Source: JBALVT01 sp045110675
GTDB lineage: Bacteria; Pseudomonadota; Gammaproteobacteria; Pseudomonadales; Halieaceae
Assembly (NCBI GenBank): GCA_045110675.1
Contig: JBGCGJ010000069.1
Coordinates: 1 to 50,490, forward strand
Length of the DNA stretch: 50,490 nt
Direction of reading: 5' to 3'
The position numbers and the translations under genes were made by a program. Below, piece after piece: positions 42,140-49,344 of the stretch. The notes beneath the pieces were generated by a model that saw nothing but the letters and a program-made list of their open reading frames with translations, did no database searches and was not told the origin of the DNA. Each line of letters starts with the position of its first letter. Within the stretch, counting starts at the first letter, position 1.

Positions 42140-43180
42140 TCACCTACCTTTCAGCTTTTTACCCTCACTCTGGGCTCGCTTGTAATACTTCCCAAGCGCT
42201 TTATCAGTCGCTCGCTTTTGCGCAACGCTGGCGGAATTAACGGCATCTTCACGCAGTAGCTTCAAATAGTTATCCAGTCTTCGCTGCTCGATGGCGCCAG
42301 ATTCTATTGCGGCAAGTACAGCACAACCCGGTTCCGAGATGTGTTGACAGTCACCATACCGACAACCCTCGGCAAAACTTTCTACATCTGCAAACGTCGC
42401 TGAGATCCCCTCCCGGCTATCTACTAGCTGAATCTCCCGCATGCCCGGCGTGTCCAGAATCAAACCACCGGAGGGGAGCGACATAAGAGAGCGGCTCGTG
42501 GTCGTGTGCCTACCCTTTGCATCGTCTTCACGTATGCCGCGAGTGTCTTGCCGTTCCTCGCCCAGCAGGGTATTCACCAGGGTCGATTTTCCCACGCCGG
42601 AAGAACCCATTACGGCGATTGTCGAACCTTCACTAATCCACGGTTGCAACTCGGAAACCAACTCTGGATCCAAACAATTCACGGACTCTACAGGCAAGAG
42701 CGAATCCAATTGCTGCACTTGCCGAACAAAGTTTTCAGGCTCGTCACACTGATCAGATTTACTCAGCAACACCACTGCATCTGCTCCAGACTCATGCACC
42801 AGCGACAGATACCTCTCGATACGACTGAGATTAAAATCATCATTCATCGAGCAAACAATGAATGCAGTATCAACATTCGCGGAGATAAGCTGTTTCTTGA
42901 GCTGGCTTCCTGGCGCTTTTCTGACAAAGCAGGATTTGCGCTCCAGAGAACGTACAAATAATCCGTTGCTATCAAGCAATATCCAATCGCCGACCACCAA
43001 ATCCGGCACTGCGTGTTGCACAGGTAAATGCAGCGTACTGGTCGCCGTGGCAACAACGAGTTCGGATCTGTGCTGCTCAACTACGCGCGCTGGAACAGCA
43101 TCCTCCCATTCATCGATAGTAAGTTGTTGTTGAAAAAATGCCCGCCAGCCCAAGCCCGCGAGTGAGTTAATAATTGACAT
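42140..43180 (-). CDS. rsgA: Ribosome small-subunit-dependent GTPase A (RsgA family)
   Basis: The 346-aa protein has the circularly permuted GTPase order: an OB-like N-domain, G4 (LLSKSDQ), then G1 (GSSGVGKSTLVNTLLG), G3 (LDTPGMRE), and a zinc C-domain with CRYGDCQHISEPGC. RsgA releases RbfA from maturing 30S subunits. It has no orn partner and stands alone beside an accessory region, so it may be a second copy of the YjeQ/RsgA-2 type. Confidence 0.87.
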   Translation of the reverse strand: MSIINSLAGLGWRAFFQQQLTIDEWEDAVPARVVEQHRSELVVATATSTLHLPVQHAVPDLVVGDWILLDSNGLFVRSLERKSCFVRKAPGSQLKKQLISANVDTAFIVCSMNDDFNLSRIERYLSLVHESGADAVVLLSKSDQCDEPENFVRQVQQLDSLLPVESVNCLDPELVSELQPWISEGSTIAVMGSSGVGKSTLVNTLLGEERQDTRGIREDDAKGRHTTTSRSLMSLPSGGLILDTPGMREIQLVDSREGISATFADVESFAEGCRYGDCQHISEPGCAVLAAIESGAIEQRRLDNYLKLLREDAVNSASVAQKRATDKALGKYYKRAQSEGKKLKGR

Positions 43181-43377
43181 AGCAAACCCTTAACAAATAT
43201 AGCTAATTGTATTTGAGGGCTATTTGCCCCGGTGATTAAACCGGGCAGAATGGATCTAGAAGACTAGATAAAGTGCCCGGCTGGGTTTTCGACAATCATA
43301 ATATTTCTCCCAAGCGGTTTAGTGAGTGTTGAGTTAGTTTAGGACACATCGGACTATTTTCATAGCAATACAATAAC

Positions 43378-43412
43378 GCCACTAAACCTGTGGCGTTCCT
43401 GACCCGTACTGG
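43378..43412 (-). terminator. Possible terminator of the leftward accessory cluster
   Basis: AACGCCAC and GTGGCGTT form an 8-bp stem around TAAACCT, overlapping the end of the last gene. The minus strand continues TATTGTATTG, a weak T-rich tail. Confidence 0.4.
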
Positions 43413-43684
43413 CGCATAACTTTCACCACTTCGACGGTGTAGGACTTATACCACTTTGTTTTTCCTTTCCTTTGCGCCTTCAGGTGTTCAGAATTTTTCT
43501 TCCACTCGCGAATTTGCGACTCACTGTCCCAGTAAGAAATGGCGATCTCACAATTGCCTTCCATACTCGAGACAAACTCTCTACAACCATAATGGTTTAT
43601 TGCGAGCTCTCTCATTCGCGATGCGATTTCCGGATACTCGAAGTCCAGTTCCGCTATTTCAGCTCTGAAAATGACTGCGTACAT
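43382..43684 (-). CDS. Antibiotic biosynthesis monooxygenase (ABM) domain-like protein
   Basis: The 100-aa protein looks like a small ferredoxin-like-fold ABM protein (MYAVIFRAEI start, REFVSS, EIAISYWDSESQIREWK). Members include heme- and quinol-modifying monooxygenases and stress proteins of unknown role. It lies 7 bases after the HAD gene in a tight leftward cluster. Function is not assigned. Confidence 0.65.
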   Translation of the reverse strand: MYAVIFRAEIAELDFEYPEIASRMRELAINHYGCREFVSSMEGNCEIAISYWDSESQIREWKKNSEHLKAQRKGKTKWYKSYTVEVVKVMRQYGSGTPQV

Positions 43685-43691
43685 TTTCTAA

Positions 43692-44327
43692 CTAGTCCTC
43701 TAAAATCCTGGCCAAAGCATTTACTGAACTCAATTGGTATTTGGCACCCGTAAAATCATGACTTTGGGTAAAGTCATGATGAACTACGGCACAATCTATA
43801 CCCGCAGCTATGGCAGACCGAAGGCCTCTCTGAGAGTCTTCGACGACAATACAATCACTCGCATCAGCACCAAATCTGCTCAGCCCTAAAAGATAAGGCT
43901 CTGGATTTGGTTTAGATACAGTATAGTCCTCTCGCGTGAGAACGAACTCCATATAGGAAACAATTTCGGTGTTTCGATGAATCACCTCAAAGTGGCTCCT
44001 CTTCGAGGTGGTAACGATAGCCATCCTATGAGTCTTGCTAAAGCGTTCCAGGGTTTCGATAACACCCGGAATTTCGATATCCTGATTGAGCAGATACTCC
44101 TGATAGTACAGATCTCGATCCGCTCTCTTCGACTGCAAATCTTTTGAACTGACCCCCGACTCACTGGCAAGGTCCCAGGAAGATTTACCTTCAGCCATGA
44201 TCTGAAGATACCTTGACTTACTTAGGTCAACCCCAAGTTCTAACAAAGCCAACTGCGTAGATTTGAAATACCAATATTCTGTGTCAACCAGTACTCCATC
44301 GTTATCCCACAGTATGAATTTTTTCAT
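43692..44327 (-). CDS. HAD-superfamily hydrolase, subfamily IA
   Basis: The 211-aa protein begins with the nucleophile motif LWDNDGVLVDTE. VTTSKRSHF carries the motif II Ser/Thr, KPNPEPYL the motif III Lys, and VVEDSQRGLRSA the acidic motif IV. It resembles beta-phosphoglucomutase/phosphoglycolate-phosphatase-like enzymes. Start ATG 44327 lies inside the end of the YkgJ-like gene (overlap 26 bases); an in-frame ATG nine codons earlier is possible. Confidence 0.85.
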   Translation of the reverse strand: MKKFILWDNDGVLVDTEYWYFKSTQLALLELGVDLSKSRYLQIMAEGKSSWDLASESGVSSKDLQSKRADRDLYYQEYLLNQDIEIPGVIETLERFSKTHRMAIVTTSKRSHFEVIHRNTEIVSYMEFVLTREDYTVSKPNPEPYLLGLSRFGADASDCIVVEDSQRGLRSAIAAGIDCAVVHHDFTQSHDFTGAKYQLSSVNALARILED

Positions 44328-44613
44328 GATCGTCTCTTTCGCTACGGCATTCATAGGAGCCCATTTGGAATTCCCGGCATATCAGAGGGCGCTTCTCATA
44401 AATGGAACACCTATAAGTCTCACGATCCAAGGCGGAGCAAAAACCATCATCTAACCGAGCCATTGTCTGCGCACCCCACTCATCCACACAGACATACTCA
44501 TCGGGAACACCTGTATCAGTAATTATCATGACCTCTAAACGGCAACAACAAGCCTCGCAATTTGAACAGGAGACGTCAGATAGTAGTGGTATGTATTCGA
44601 TATTAGTGCCCAT
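44302..44613 (-). CDS. YkgJ-like cysteine-cluster protein
   Basis: The 103-aa protein has CSNCEACCCRLEV near the N-terminus and later CSALDRETYRCSIYEKRPLICREF, the YkgJ/UPF0153 signature. It differs from the copy at 1043-1342. It overlaps both neighbours, the HAD gene by 26 bases and the VanZ-like gene by 11 bases, so the cluster is translationally coupled. Role unknown; a metal or Fe-S site is likely. Confidence 0.75.
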   Translation of the reverse strand: MGTNIEYIPLLSDVSCSNCEACCCRLEVMIITDTGVPDEYVCVDEWGAQTMARLDDGFCSALDRETYRCSIYEKRPLICREFQMGSYECRSERDDHEKIHTVG

Positions 44614-44848
44614 TTTTAGACTCTACTTGGTTGAGTTTTTTGGAGTCGAATAACGTCCTGACAATAACCATAGCGAAGGCGACTCCTACTGTATTGGCCA
44701 CCAAATCATAAATTGACATCATGCGGTTAGGTGTAAATGACTGAGCGACCTCCATCAGACCACCGTAGATAACAATACCAATACACAAATAAAGATAATG
44801 TCTCGAGCTTGAAACAACACGACAGCCAAGTAGAGCCAAAATGTTCAT
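44603..44848 (-). CDS. VanZ-like membrane protein, N-terminally truncated
   Basis: The 81-aa reading frame contains the C-terminal VanZ signature GGLMEVAQSFTPNR, then SIYDLVANTVGVAFA with a membrane helix. The N-terminal helix and its DKxxH motif are missing, and the preceding bases do not continue the domain in any frame. It may be a degraded gene or use a different start. It overlaps the YkgJ-like gene by 11 bases. Confidence 0.55.
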   Translation of the reverse strand: MNILALLGCRVVSSSRHYLYLCIGIVIYGGLMEVAQSFTPNRMMSIYDLVANTVGVAFAMVIVRTLFDSKKLNQVESKNGH

Positions 44849-44880
44849 TCGCGCCGGTCGACACAATCACCGATCTACTT

Positions 44881-45249
44881 TTAGCCCAGAAAGAAAACAT
44901 TGAGTTTATTGCCATCCAGATCTCGAAAGTACCCGGCATAGAAACCATCTCCACGCGGTCCTGGCGCTCCTTCGTCCTTGCCTCCAAGCTCAATCGCTTG
45001 GTGATAAATCGAATCTACGGATTCTTTTGAATCGGCTCGAATTGCGGCCATCACTCCGTTGCCAACTGTCGCTGTATTGCCATCATGCGGTTTTGCCAAA
45101 GCGATAGAGGCGACATCCATAGAGGTCCCCCAAAGAATAAAACCTTCAAGCTCCATCAAGCGATTGGCATCGCATAGTTTAAAGAGCTCGTCGTAAAATT
45201 CTGCGGCTCGCTCAAATTGATTTGTTCCTAATGTAACGTATCCAAGCAT
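44881..45249 (-). CDS. VOC-fold (glyoxalase/bleomycin-resistance-like) protein
   Basis: The 122-aa single VOC domain shows LGYVTLGTNQFERAAEFYDELF, then GNGVMAAIRA and FYAGYFRDLDGNKLNVFF. The terminal DLDGNKL segment is a typical metal-side motif of the fold. Substrate unknown. It is the first gene of the leftward accessory cluster. Confidence 0.82.
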   Translation of the reverse strand: MLGYVTLGTNQFERAAEFYDELFKLCDANRLMELEGFILWGTSMDVASIALAKPHDGNTATVGNGVMAAIRADSKESVDSIYHQAIELGGKDEGAPGPRGDGFYAGYFRDLDGNKLNVFFLG

Positions 45250-45342
45250 TTTTCGATCCTCTGGCTAATATTTGATATAAAAAACGCGCTATGGGGCGTG
45301 TGACCCTTTTCGTAAGTGATCGCACTGCAAAAGTATTCGTCT

Positions 45343-45440
45343 GTTAACATCACTGAGCTCTCCATGATGCCTCACGCATCTACAATAAGCGCGTGCGACT
45401 TGCGCTTCTCAGTAGTCCAAGGCCCCTCGTTGCATTAACT
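45343..45440 (-). repeat. Decayed attC-like site after the DUF4269 gene
   Basis: GTTAAC with CATCACTGAG on the left and CTCAGTAGTCC on the right gives short complementary arms, and the right core is GTTGCATTAAC. The pairing is poor and the site may not be functional. Confidence 0.3.
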
Positions 45441-45442
45441 CG

Positions 45443-45958
45443 TTATATACTATTAGCGACATATTCTCTAAGTTTTTCTTCAGACCAGTTTTCTAATTCA
45501 AGTACAGCTTCGTAGGGGTTTCCTACAAGCCCTAGAATTTGGCAAATCGCTGGCTCGGTCTTAAAACCTTTTTCTTTGAGATGGCGTACTTTGTCGCATA
45601 TTTGGGCACCGCCAATCTCTGCAAGACGCCGCATAACTTCGTAATGCCGAAAAGCATTTTGACGTATGACCGGAGTTTTCGAAGCGTATATTTCGAACAA
45701 GAAACCGCTACTTTCAAAAAGACCCACGGCATATTCCTCGCGCAAAGTAAGGTCATATGATTCACGGCCACTGAATGCAGACTCAAATACCAAAGCGAAT
45801 GCTCGCTGCTCTGGATATTCACAGACTATGTCAATGTCACTTTTGTGAGTGTCAAATCCTACAAATATTGTACTAACAACTCTAGGGGAATATCCTTCGA
45901 GCAATTCAATGACTCTAGAATCAGAAATGGCTTGGTCAGCTTTAGCTACTTTGCTCAT
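45443..45958 (-). CDS. DUF4269-like protein
   Basis: The 171-aa product has the nucleotidyltransferase-like SDIDIVCEYPEQ segment, EIYASKTPVIRQNAFRHYEVM and KTEPAICQILGLVGNPYEAVLEL, which fit the DUF4269 family as I remember it. No function is known. The ORF stays open to 46147, but the first 63 codons cross an attC-like site and encode an unrelated hydrophobic stretch, so I begin at ATG 45958. Confidence 0.65.
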   Translation of the reverse strand: MSKVAKADQAISDSRVIELLEGYSPRVVSTIFVGFDTHKSDIDIVCEYPEQRAFALVFESAFSGRESYDLTLREEYAVGLFESSGFLFEIYASKTPVIRQNAFRHYEVMRRLAEIGGAQICDKVRHLKEKGFKTEPAICQILGLVGNPYEAVLELENWSEEKLREYVANSI

Positions 45959-45971
45959 CACGATATCAACT

Positions 45972-46072
45972 CTTGGCATATGACGCCGCCAGCAGCGCAC
46001 GCTGTAAGCGCGTCCAGCGACCATACGGAGCGCACTGATTGGCCTCGTTAAGCACCAATAACTAGGGCGTTG
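45972..46072 (-). repeat. Decayed attC-like site(s) upstream of the DUF4269 gene
   Basis: Minus-strand bases ACAACGCCCTAGTTATTGG and CCAATCAG, then GGCGTCATATG, resemble attC ends. One core has GTCA in place of GTTA. Two overlapping readings are possible. Confidence 0.35.
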
Positions 46073-46361
46073 TATGAGCCAGAATAATACCACAAAACCA
46101 AAAAGCCCAAGCGGGATAAAGACGAAGTGCAAATCAATAAGTGCCACTCTCCCAGCGCTCTGGTAACTGCGTTATACCGCAAGGAATGAACTTCACAATG
46201 GGTGATGCGACATAAATCAATAGACGAGGTGTGCGAAGATGCTGCTCGATCTGTTTCGGGGGTCTAGGTAAAAACGTTGAAACATCAACGATCATGGAGT
46301 GGTCATCCAACGCTGAAGGAACTAGTGGCGAAGCTGATTGGTTTCTTGCCGCTTTAGGCAA
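46060..46361 (-). pseudogene. Frameshifted small protein gene, possibly SRPBCC-like
   Basis: Minus-strand frame 46361-46134 reads VDVSTFLPRPPKQIEQHL, then TPRLLIYVASPIVKFIPCG and ITQLPERWESGTY, followed by a stop. A different frame from about 46147 continues with LHFVFIPLGLFGF. The run TPRLL...ERW...FIPLG looks like one continuous START/SRPBCC-like family block broken by a single frameshift near 46137. The family is a guess from pattern only. Confidence 0.35.
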
Positions 46362-46394
46362 GTTTTACAAAGCTTTATCATATTGGGGTATTTC

Positions 46395-46463
46395 TACTCC
46401 TCCAGGGCCACGGAGTGAACCGCCCCAGCAGCCGCAGGCTGCGCTAGTAGCGTCTTGTTATGT
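46395..46463 (-). repeat. attC site with a decayed distal arm
   Basis: The right core is ACATAACAAGACGC and the central GCAGCCTGCGGCTGC hairpin is intact and similar to the attC at 48861-48940. The left end lacks TAACGC; only CTACTCC pairs with the right arm. The phosphatase stop codon lies in the right core. Confidence 0.6.
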
Positions 46464-46793
46464 ATATTCCAGGCGCACATACCGGGGAACCCTCGTTTCA
46501 AGCAACCTGACTAATTCGGGCTGCATACGTTCGTAGTTATCCGGAATGTCCAGACACACCAGACGTTTGCCTTTTAAGAGATCCCGGTATTTCTTGGACA
46601 CCTTATTTTTGTGGGATGTCTCCATGACTAAAACAATATCAGCCCACTCGACCAAGTCTCCAGACAAAGGAGTCTCCGCATCGCTATTAGTGCCGCAACC
46701 AATCGCTTCCACTCCCTCATACTCTGAAAATACTTCTTCCGCAGTCGGGCTGCGAAGGCGATTCTCAGAGCAGACAAAGAGCAGTTTACTCAT
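46458..46793 (-). CDS. Low-molecular-weight protein tyrosine phosphatase-like protein
   Basis: The 111-aa protein opens with the CX5RS phosphate loop VCSENRLRS (Cys8, Arg14), then SPTAEEVF, GTNSDAETPLS and EWADIVLVME. The later part KRLVCLDIPDNYERM and EARVPR-type ending are typical of a short LMW-PTP-like family common in accessory DNA. The loop residues are intact, so activity is possible. The frame opens 11 codons earlier inside the cupin gene; I prefer ATG 46793. It shares a cassette with the cupin gene. Confidence 0.8.
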   Translation of the reverse strand: MSKLLFVCSENRLRSPTAEEVFSEYEGVEAIGCGTNSDAETPLSGDLVEWADIVLVMETSHKNKVSKKYRDLLKGKRLVCLDIPDNYERMQPELVRLLETRVPRYVRLEYT

Positions 46794-46815
46794 GGGCTGA
46801 ACACATGACAGTGAG

Positions 46816-47277
46816 TTATGTGGCACCCGATCTCGACGAACTGCCTCTCAAGATATGTTCTAGCTTAGATTTACCGATCACTGTACCGTCTCGAGCTAAA
46901 CTCTCCGCTAGTAATCCGTCCGGACTGAATATGTTGAACAGTACGAGGGCACCTTCAGGACCACCATACTCCATATGTACGTCGCCAGGCTCTTTACAAG
47001 CGTAGTCTCCCGCATTGCGAACTCGACGGCGAATTTCCTCACCCGAATCTAAATCGATGTCCACGACATACAGCTCCCCGGCTAATACTGTCGAGGTTGT
47101 TCTAGCTGTGTGCCTGTGAAAATGGCAGTAACAGTTTGGCTCCCATCTATACAGCAGATCGACATGTCCATCATCGCTGGCGTGAAGTAAGGCCGCCCAA
47201 TAGTTTATCGGGTAGTCGAAGTCATCTCCTCCGACAAAATGTTTCCATTTAAGTTTGCCATTTTCAATCAGATTCAA
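46816..47277 (-). CDS. Cupin-domain protein
   Basis: The 153-aa protein has the cupin core: CHFHRHTARTTSTVLAGEL supplies the metal-binding histidines, and GDYACKEPGDVHMEYG the second motif. It looks like dioxygenase or ChrR-type cupins, but the substrate is unknown. It is the first of two genes in its cassette, 22 bases before the phosphatase start. Confidence 0.8.
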   Translation of the reverse strand: MNLIENGKLKWKHFVGGDDFDYPINYWAALLHASDDGHVDLLYRWEPNCYCHFHRHTARTTSTVLAGELYVVDIDLDSGEEIRRRVRNAGDYACKEPGDVHMEYGGPEGALVLFNIFSPDGLLAESLARDGTVIGKSKLEHILRGSSSRSGAT

Positions 47278-47340
47278 GTCAAATGTCCTTTATGTTAATC
47301 GTCTGTCATTCTGGTATAGCAGCCCTTCGTACTCCAGGCC

Positions 47341-47414
47341 ACAAACGCTTTAAGTAGGGGCCGGCATTAGCTGGTCCCGGCGCGAAGCGCCCTCGCTGCC
47401 TTGACTTGCTAAGT
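47341..47414 (-). repeat. attC site, lightly mutated
   Basis: Minus strand: CACTTAGCAAGTCAAGGC at one end and CTTAAAGCGTTTG at the other, with a GGGCGCTTCGCGCC central hairpin. The cores carry TAGCA for TAACA and GTTTG for GTTAG. The centre resembles the site at 49821-49896. Confidence 0.7.
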
Positions 47415-47417
47415 GCC

Positions 47418-47726
47418 TCAAGCAGACAGATAAACACCATTGTATATGAGCCCATAATATGAAACCAAAACTGCTGCGATAATCACCGCAGAAACAAGGT
47501 GCTTTCGTCTTTGTTCATGTTGCCGACGCATATGGAGCAAAACCCCAATCAGGTGAACACACAACAATACAATATTGGCATACACGAAAAACAAACCTGC
47601 GCCATGCAACAACACTCCCACAATGCCCCAATTGGTAGAGCTCAAGGCCAACCAATAACCGAGACAGTACGCCGCAAGGAAGCCCACTGATGCCGCTGCT
47701 GAAACGTACTGCGGGGTTATCATCAT
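47418..47726 (-). CDS. Small integral membrane protein, unknown function
   Basis: The product of about 102 aa has three likely membrane helices: VGFLAAYCLGYWLAL, VYANIVLLCVHLIGVLL and VSAVIIAAVLVSYYGLIY. A basic loop (MRRQHEQRRKH) lies before the last one. I recognise no family. ATG 47726 lies just past the attC core; the frame upstream is attC sequence. It is the only gene of its cassette. Confidence 0.6.
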   Translation of the reverse strand: MMITPQYVSAAASVGFLAAYCLGYWLALSSTNWGIVGVLLHGAGLFFVYANIVLLCVHLIGVLLHMRRQHEQRRKHLVSAVIIAAVLVSYYGLIYNGVYLSA

Positions 47727-47735
47727 GGCGCCGGC

Positions 47736-47810
47736 ACTTAACGTCGCCACCATGGGCGGCAAACCGCAGGTTTGACGTCCAGCGCAGCGGCTTGGCTGGT
47801 TTTGTTATGC
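47736..47810 (-). repeat. attC site
   Basis: Minus strand: CGCATAACAAAACCAGCC at one end and GGTGGCGACGTTAAG at the other, with complementary inner arms around AAACCTGCGGTTT. Core GTTAAG fits GTTRRRY. Confidence 0.85.
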
Positions 47811-48335
47811 GTCTTTATCACTACACGTAAATCTCTGTATTGCATCAATGGGGGTGATGGACGAAATTTTCCATACGGACGCATCCTTACCCAAGGTGTA
47901 AAATGCCGCACCCGGGCGTCTAATTCCGCCCTCAAAGACCCGGGCATACGCAACGCTGACTAAGGCGAAGTCTTTTCTGAGCTGACATTCTCGAATCTCC
48001 CCAACCTCGCTCCGAATCCAACCTGCTTCTTTCAGCCCGAAACGCAGACGCTGAAATTGCTGCGCCAAAGCCGATCTCGAAAGATGAATAGGAGGTTGTT
48101 CGCTAGGATTGAGAACCATTTCCGAAAACCAGTATTCGGCACCAACCTCTCCCATATCTACTTCAGAGTTAAACGCGACTAGATAGGCCGAGCCGCGCTC
48201 GGCTGGTGATTCGTCGGCGAACGTGGACGCCACATAGAGTAGGAAAATAGCTGTGGCGATAGGTCTAACGGATACATAACGCTTGGTTAAAAGGCGAGCC
48301 ACGTAGTGGCGAGTCCAGCGGAACGCCGAAGGCAT
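47805..48335 (-). CDS. Secreted or periplasmic cassette protein, unknown function
   Basis: The body (about 145 aa) begins with a probable signal peptide, PIATAIFLLYVASTFA-DES, followed by a soluble domain with SEVDMGEVGAEYWF and CQLRKDFALVSVAYARVFEGG. No family recognised. The start is unclear: the only ATGs in frame (48335, 48389) lie within the preceding attC or beyond it, and no ATG, GTG or TTG sits well before the signal peptide. The stop codon lies inside the next attC. Confidence 0.55.
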   Translation of the reverse strand: MPSAFRWTRHYVARLLTKRYVSVRPIATAIFLLYVASTFADESPAERGSAYLVAFNSEVDMGEVGAEYWFSEMVLNPSEQPPIHLSRSALAQQFQRLRFGLKEAGWIRSEVGEIRECQLRKDFALVSVAYARVFEGGIRRPGAAFYTLGKDASVWKISSITPIDAIQRFTCSDKDA

Positions 48336-48363
48336 GGAGCGATTTTTGACCGACTTGTTATGA
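48274..48363 (-). repeat. attC site
   Basis: Minus strand: CTCATAACAAGTCGGTCAAAAATCG at one end and CCTTTTAACCAAGCGTTATG at the other, with paired inner arms. The GNAT stop codon lies inside its right core. Confidence 0.88.
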
Positions 48364-48864
48364 GTACGTGGCATAGATGTGCTCATCATAGAATGTACCG
48401 CGTAAGTATTGATGTTTCTTCAGAACCCCTTCTAAAACAAAACCATTCTTCTCCAGTACGCGCATAGATGCATTGTTACCACCAGCCACTGGGCCATACA
48501 GACGCTTGACCTCATACTCTGAGAACGCTAGCGACTTGAGTTTCGCAACGACACTCGTGGCAAAGCCCTTGCCCCAGTACCGCTCCCCAAGCCAATACCC
48601 CATTTCGCACGAGTATCGATTTTCGTTCTGCTGAAATTGTAGCCCAGCGCCCCCAATGCACTGGCCCTCAAAATCTATGGCAAGATTGCGACTATCACCG
48701 AGCCTGTAACCTTCAGAGACCCACCACTTCGCGTCTTCTAGGGTGTATGGGGAAGGAAATAACTCTCTTAAGTAGCGCGCAACATTGGGGTTATTTGCAT
48801 TCTCAGCCAATGAGTCAGCGTCATCAAGGTCAAAATCTCGAAGCTCAATCACTAGAGTACTCAT
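48358..48864 (-). CDS. GNAT-family N-acetyltransferase (RimJ/RimL-like)
   Basis: The 168-aa protein begins with IELRDFDLDDADSLAENANN and has the acetyl-CoA loop ERYWGKGFATSVV followed by FSEYEVKRLYGPV. N-ASMRVLEKNGFVLEG is the classic RimJ/RimL ending. The substrate could be a protein N-terminus or a small molecule. Single-gene cassette; GNATs are frequent integron cargo. Confidence 0.87.
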   Translation of the reverse strand: MSTLVIELRDFDLDDADSLAENANNPNVARYLRELFPSPYTLEDAKWWVSEGYRLGDSRNLAIDFEGQCIGGAGLQFQQNENRYSCEMGYWLGERYWGKGFATSVVAKLKSLAFSEYEVKRLYGPVAGGNNASMRVLEKNGFVLEGVLKKHQYLRGTFYDEHIYATYS

Positions 48865-48940
48865 AACGCCTAGCTTTGGGGCGGGCCACGAAGTGGACCG
48901 TCCTAGCAGCCGAAGGCTGCGCCACGATGTACTTGTTAAG
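48861..48940 (-). repeat. attC site
   Basis: Minus strand: CTTAACAAGTACATCGTGG at one end and CCAAAGCTAGGCGTTATG at the other, with GCAGCCTTCGGCTGC and CCACTTCGTGG hairpins inside. It shares its centre with the site at 46395-46463. Confidence 0.9.
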
Positions 48941-49217
48941 TATTTTTACAAGCATGCGTCGAAAGATAGGCGACTAAACCGAACAAACAAATAATGACTA
49001 CTGAGAAAAGCATAATCTGAGCCAAAATTCTATAGCCGCTTAAGCCAAGAACGATCAGTAGTGCGAAATATCCAACCATAAGAAAGAACAATCGAAAATC
49101 TTTCACTGTAGCCACCTCGCTGTTATTAACCCTGTCTCGGGCGAAGTAGCGAACGACAAAGAAGATGATCGCACTTAGGAAGCCAAGCACGACCGCTAGG
49201 AATACTATGACTTCCAA
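48936..49217 (-). CDS. Small integral membrane protein, unknown function
   Basis: The 93-aa protein has three hydrophobic segments: VIVFLAVVLGFLSAIIFFVV, LFFLMVGYFALLIVLGLSG and IMLFSVVIICLFGLVAYL. A short charged loop (RYFARDRVNN) follows the first. I recognise no family. Single-gene cassette; its stop codon is inside the attC. Confidence 0.65.
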   Translation of the reverse strand: MEVIVFLAVVLGFLSAIIFFVVRYFARDRVNNSEVATVKDFRLFFLMVGYFALLIVLGLSGYRILAQIMLFSVVIICLFGLVAYLSTHACKNT

Positions 49218-49225
49218 ACTTATAA

Positions 49226-49340
49226 ACTTAACGCCTAGTTAAACGGCGCCGAACGCGGAGCGGATTGCTGCGAAAAAATGCCGAAGGCTTTCGCAGCAAG
49301 CCGCGGAGTGTTCGGTGTCCGTTTGAACGCATTGTTAGCA
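49226..49340 (-). repeat. attC site, long form
   Basis: Minus strand: GCTAACAATGCGTTCAAACGG at one end and CCGTTTAACTAGGCGTTAAG at the other. The inner arms CACCGAACACTCCGCGG and CCGCTCCGCGTTCGG pair, and a long GCTGCGAAAGCC hairpin forms the centre. At about 115 bp it is the longest site here. Confidence 0.92.
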
Positions 49341-49344
49341 TTTT

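Noticed and set aside
45959..46147. Long GTG-started form of the DUF4269 protein
   Set aside because: The extension crosses attC-like sequence and a probable pseudogene frame; family-like sequence starts after ATG 45958.
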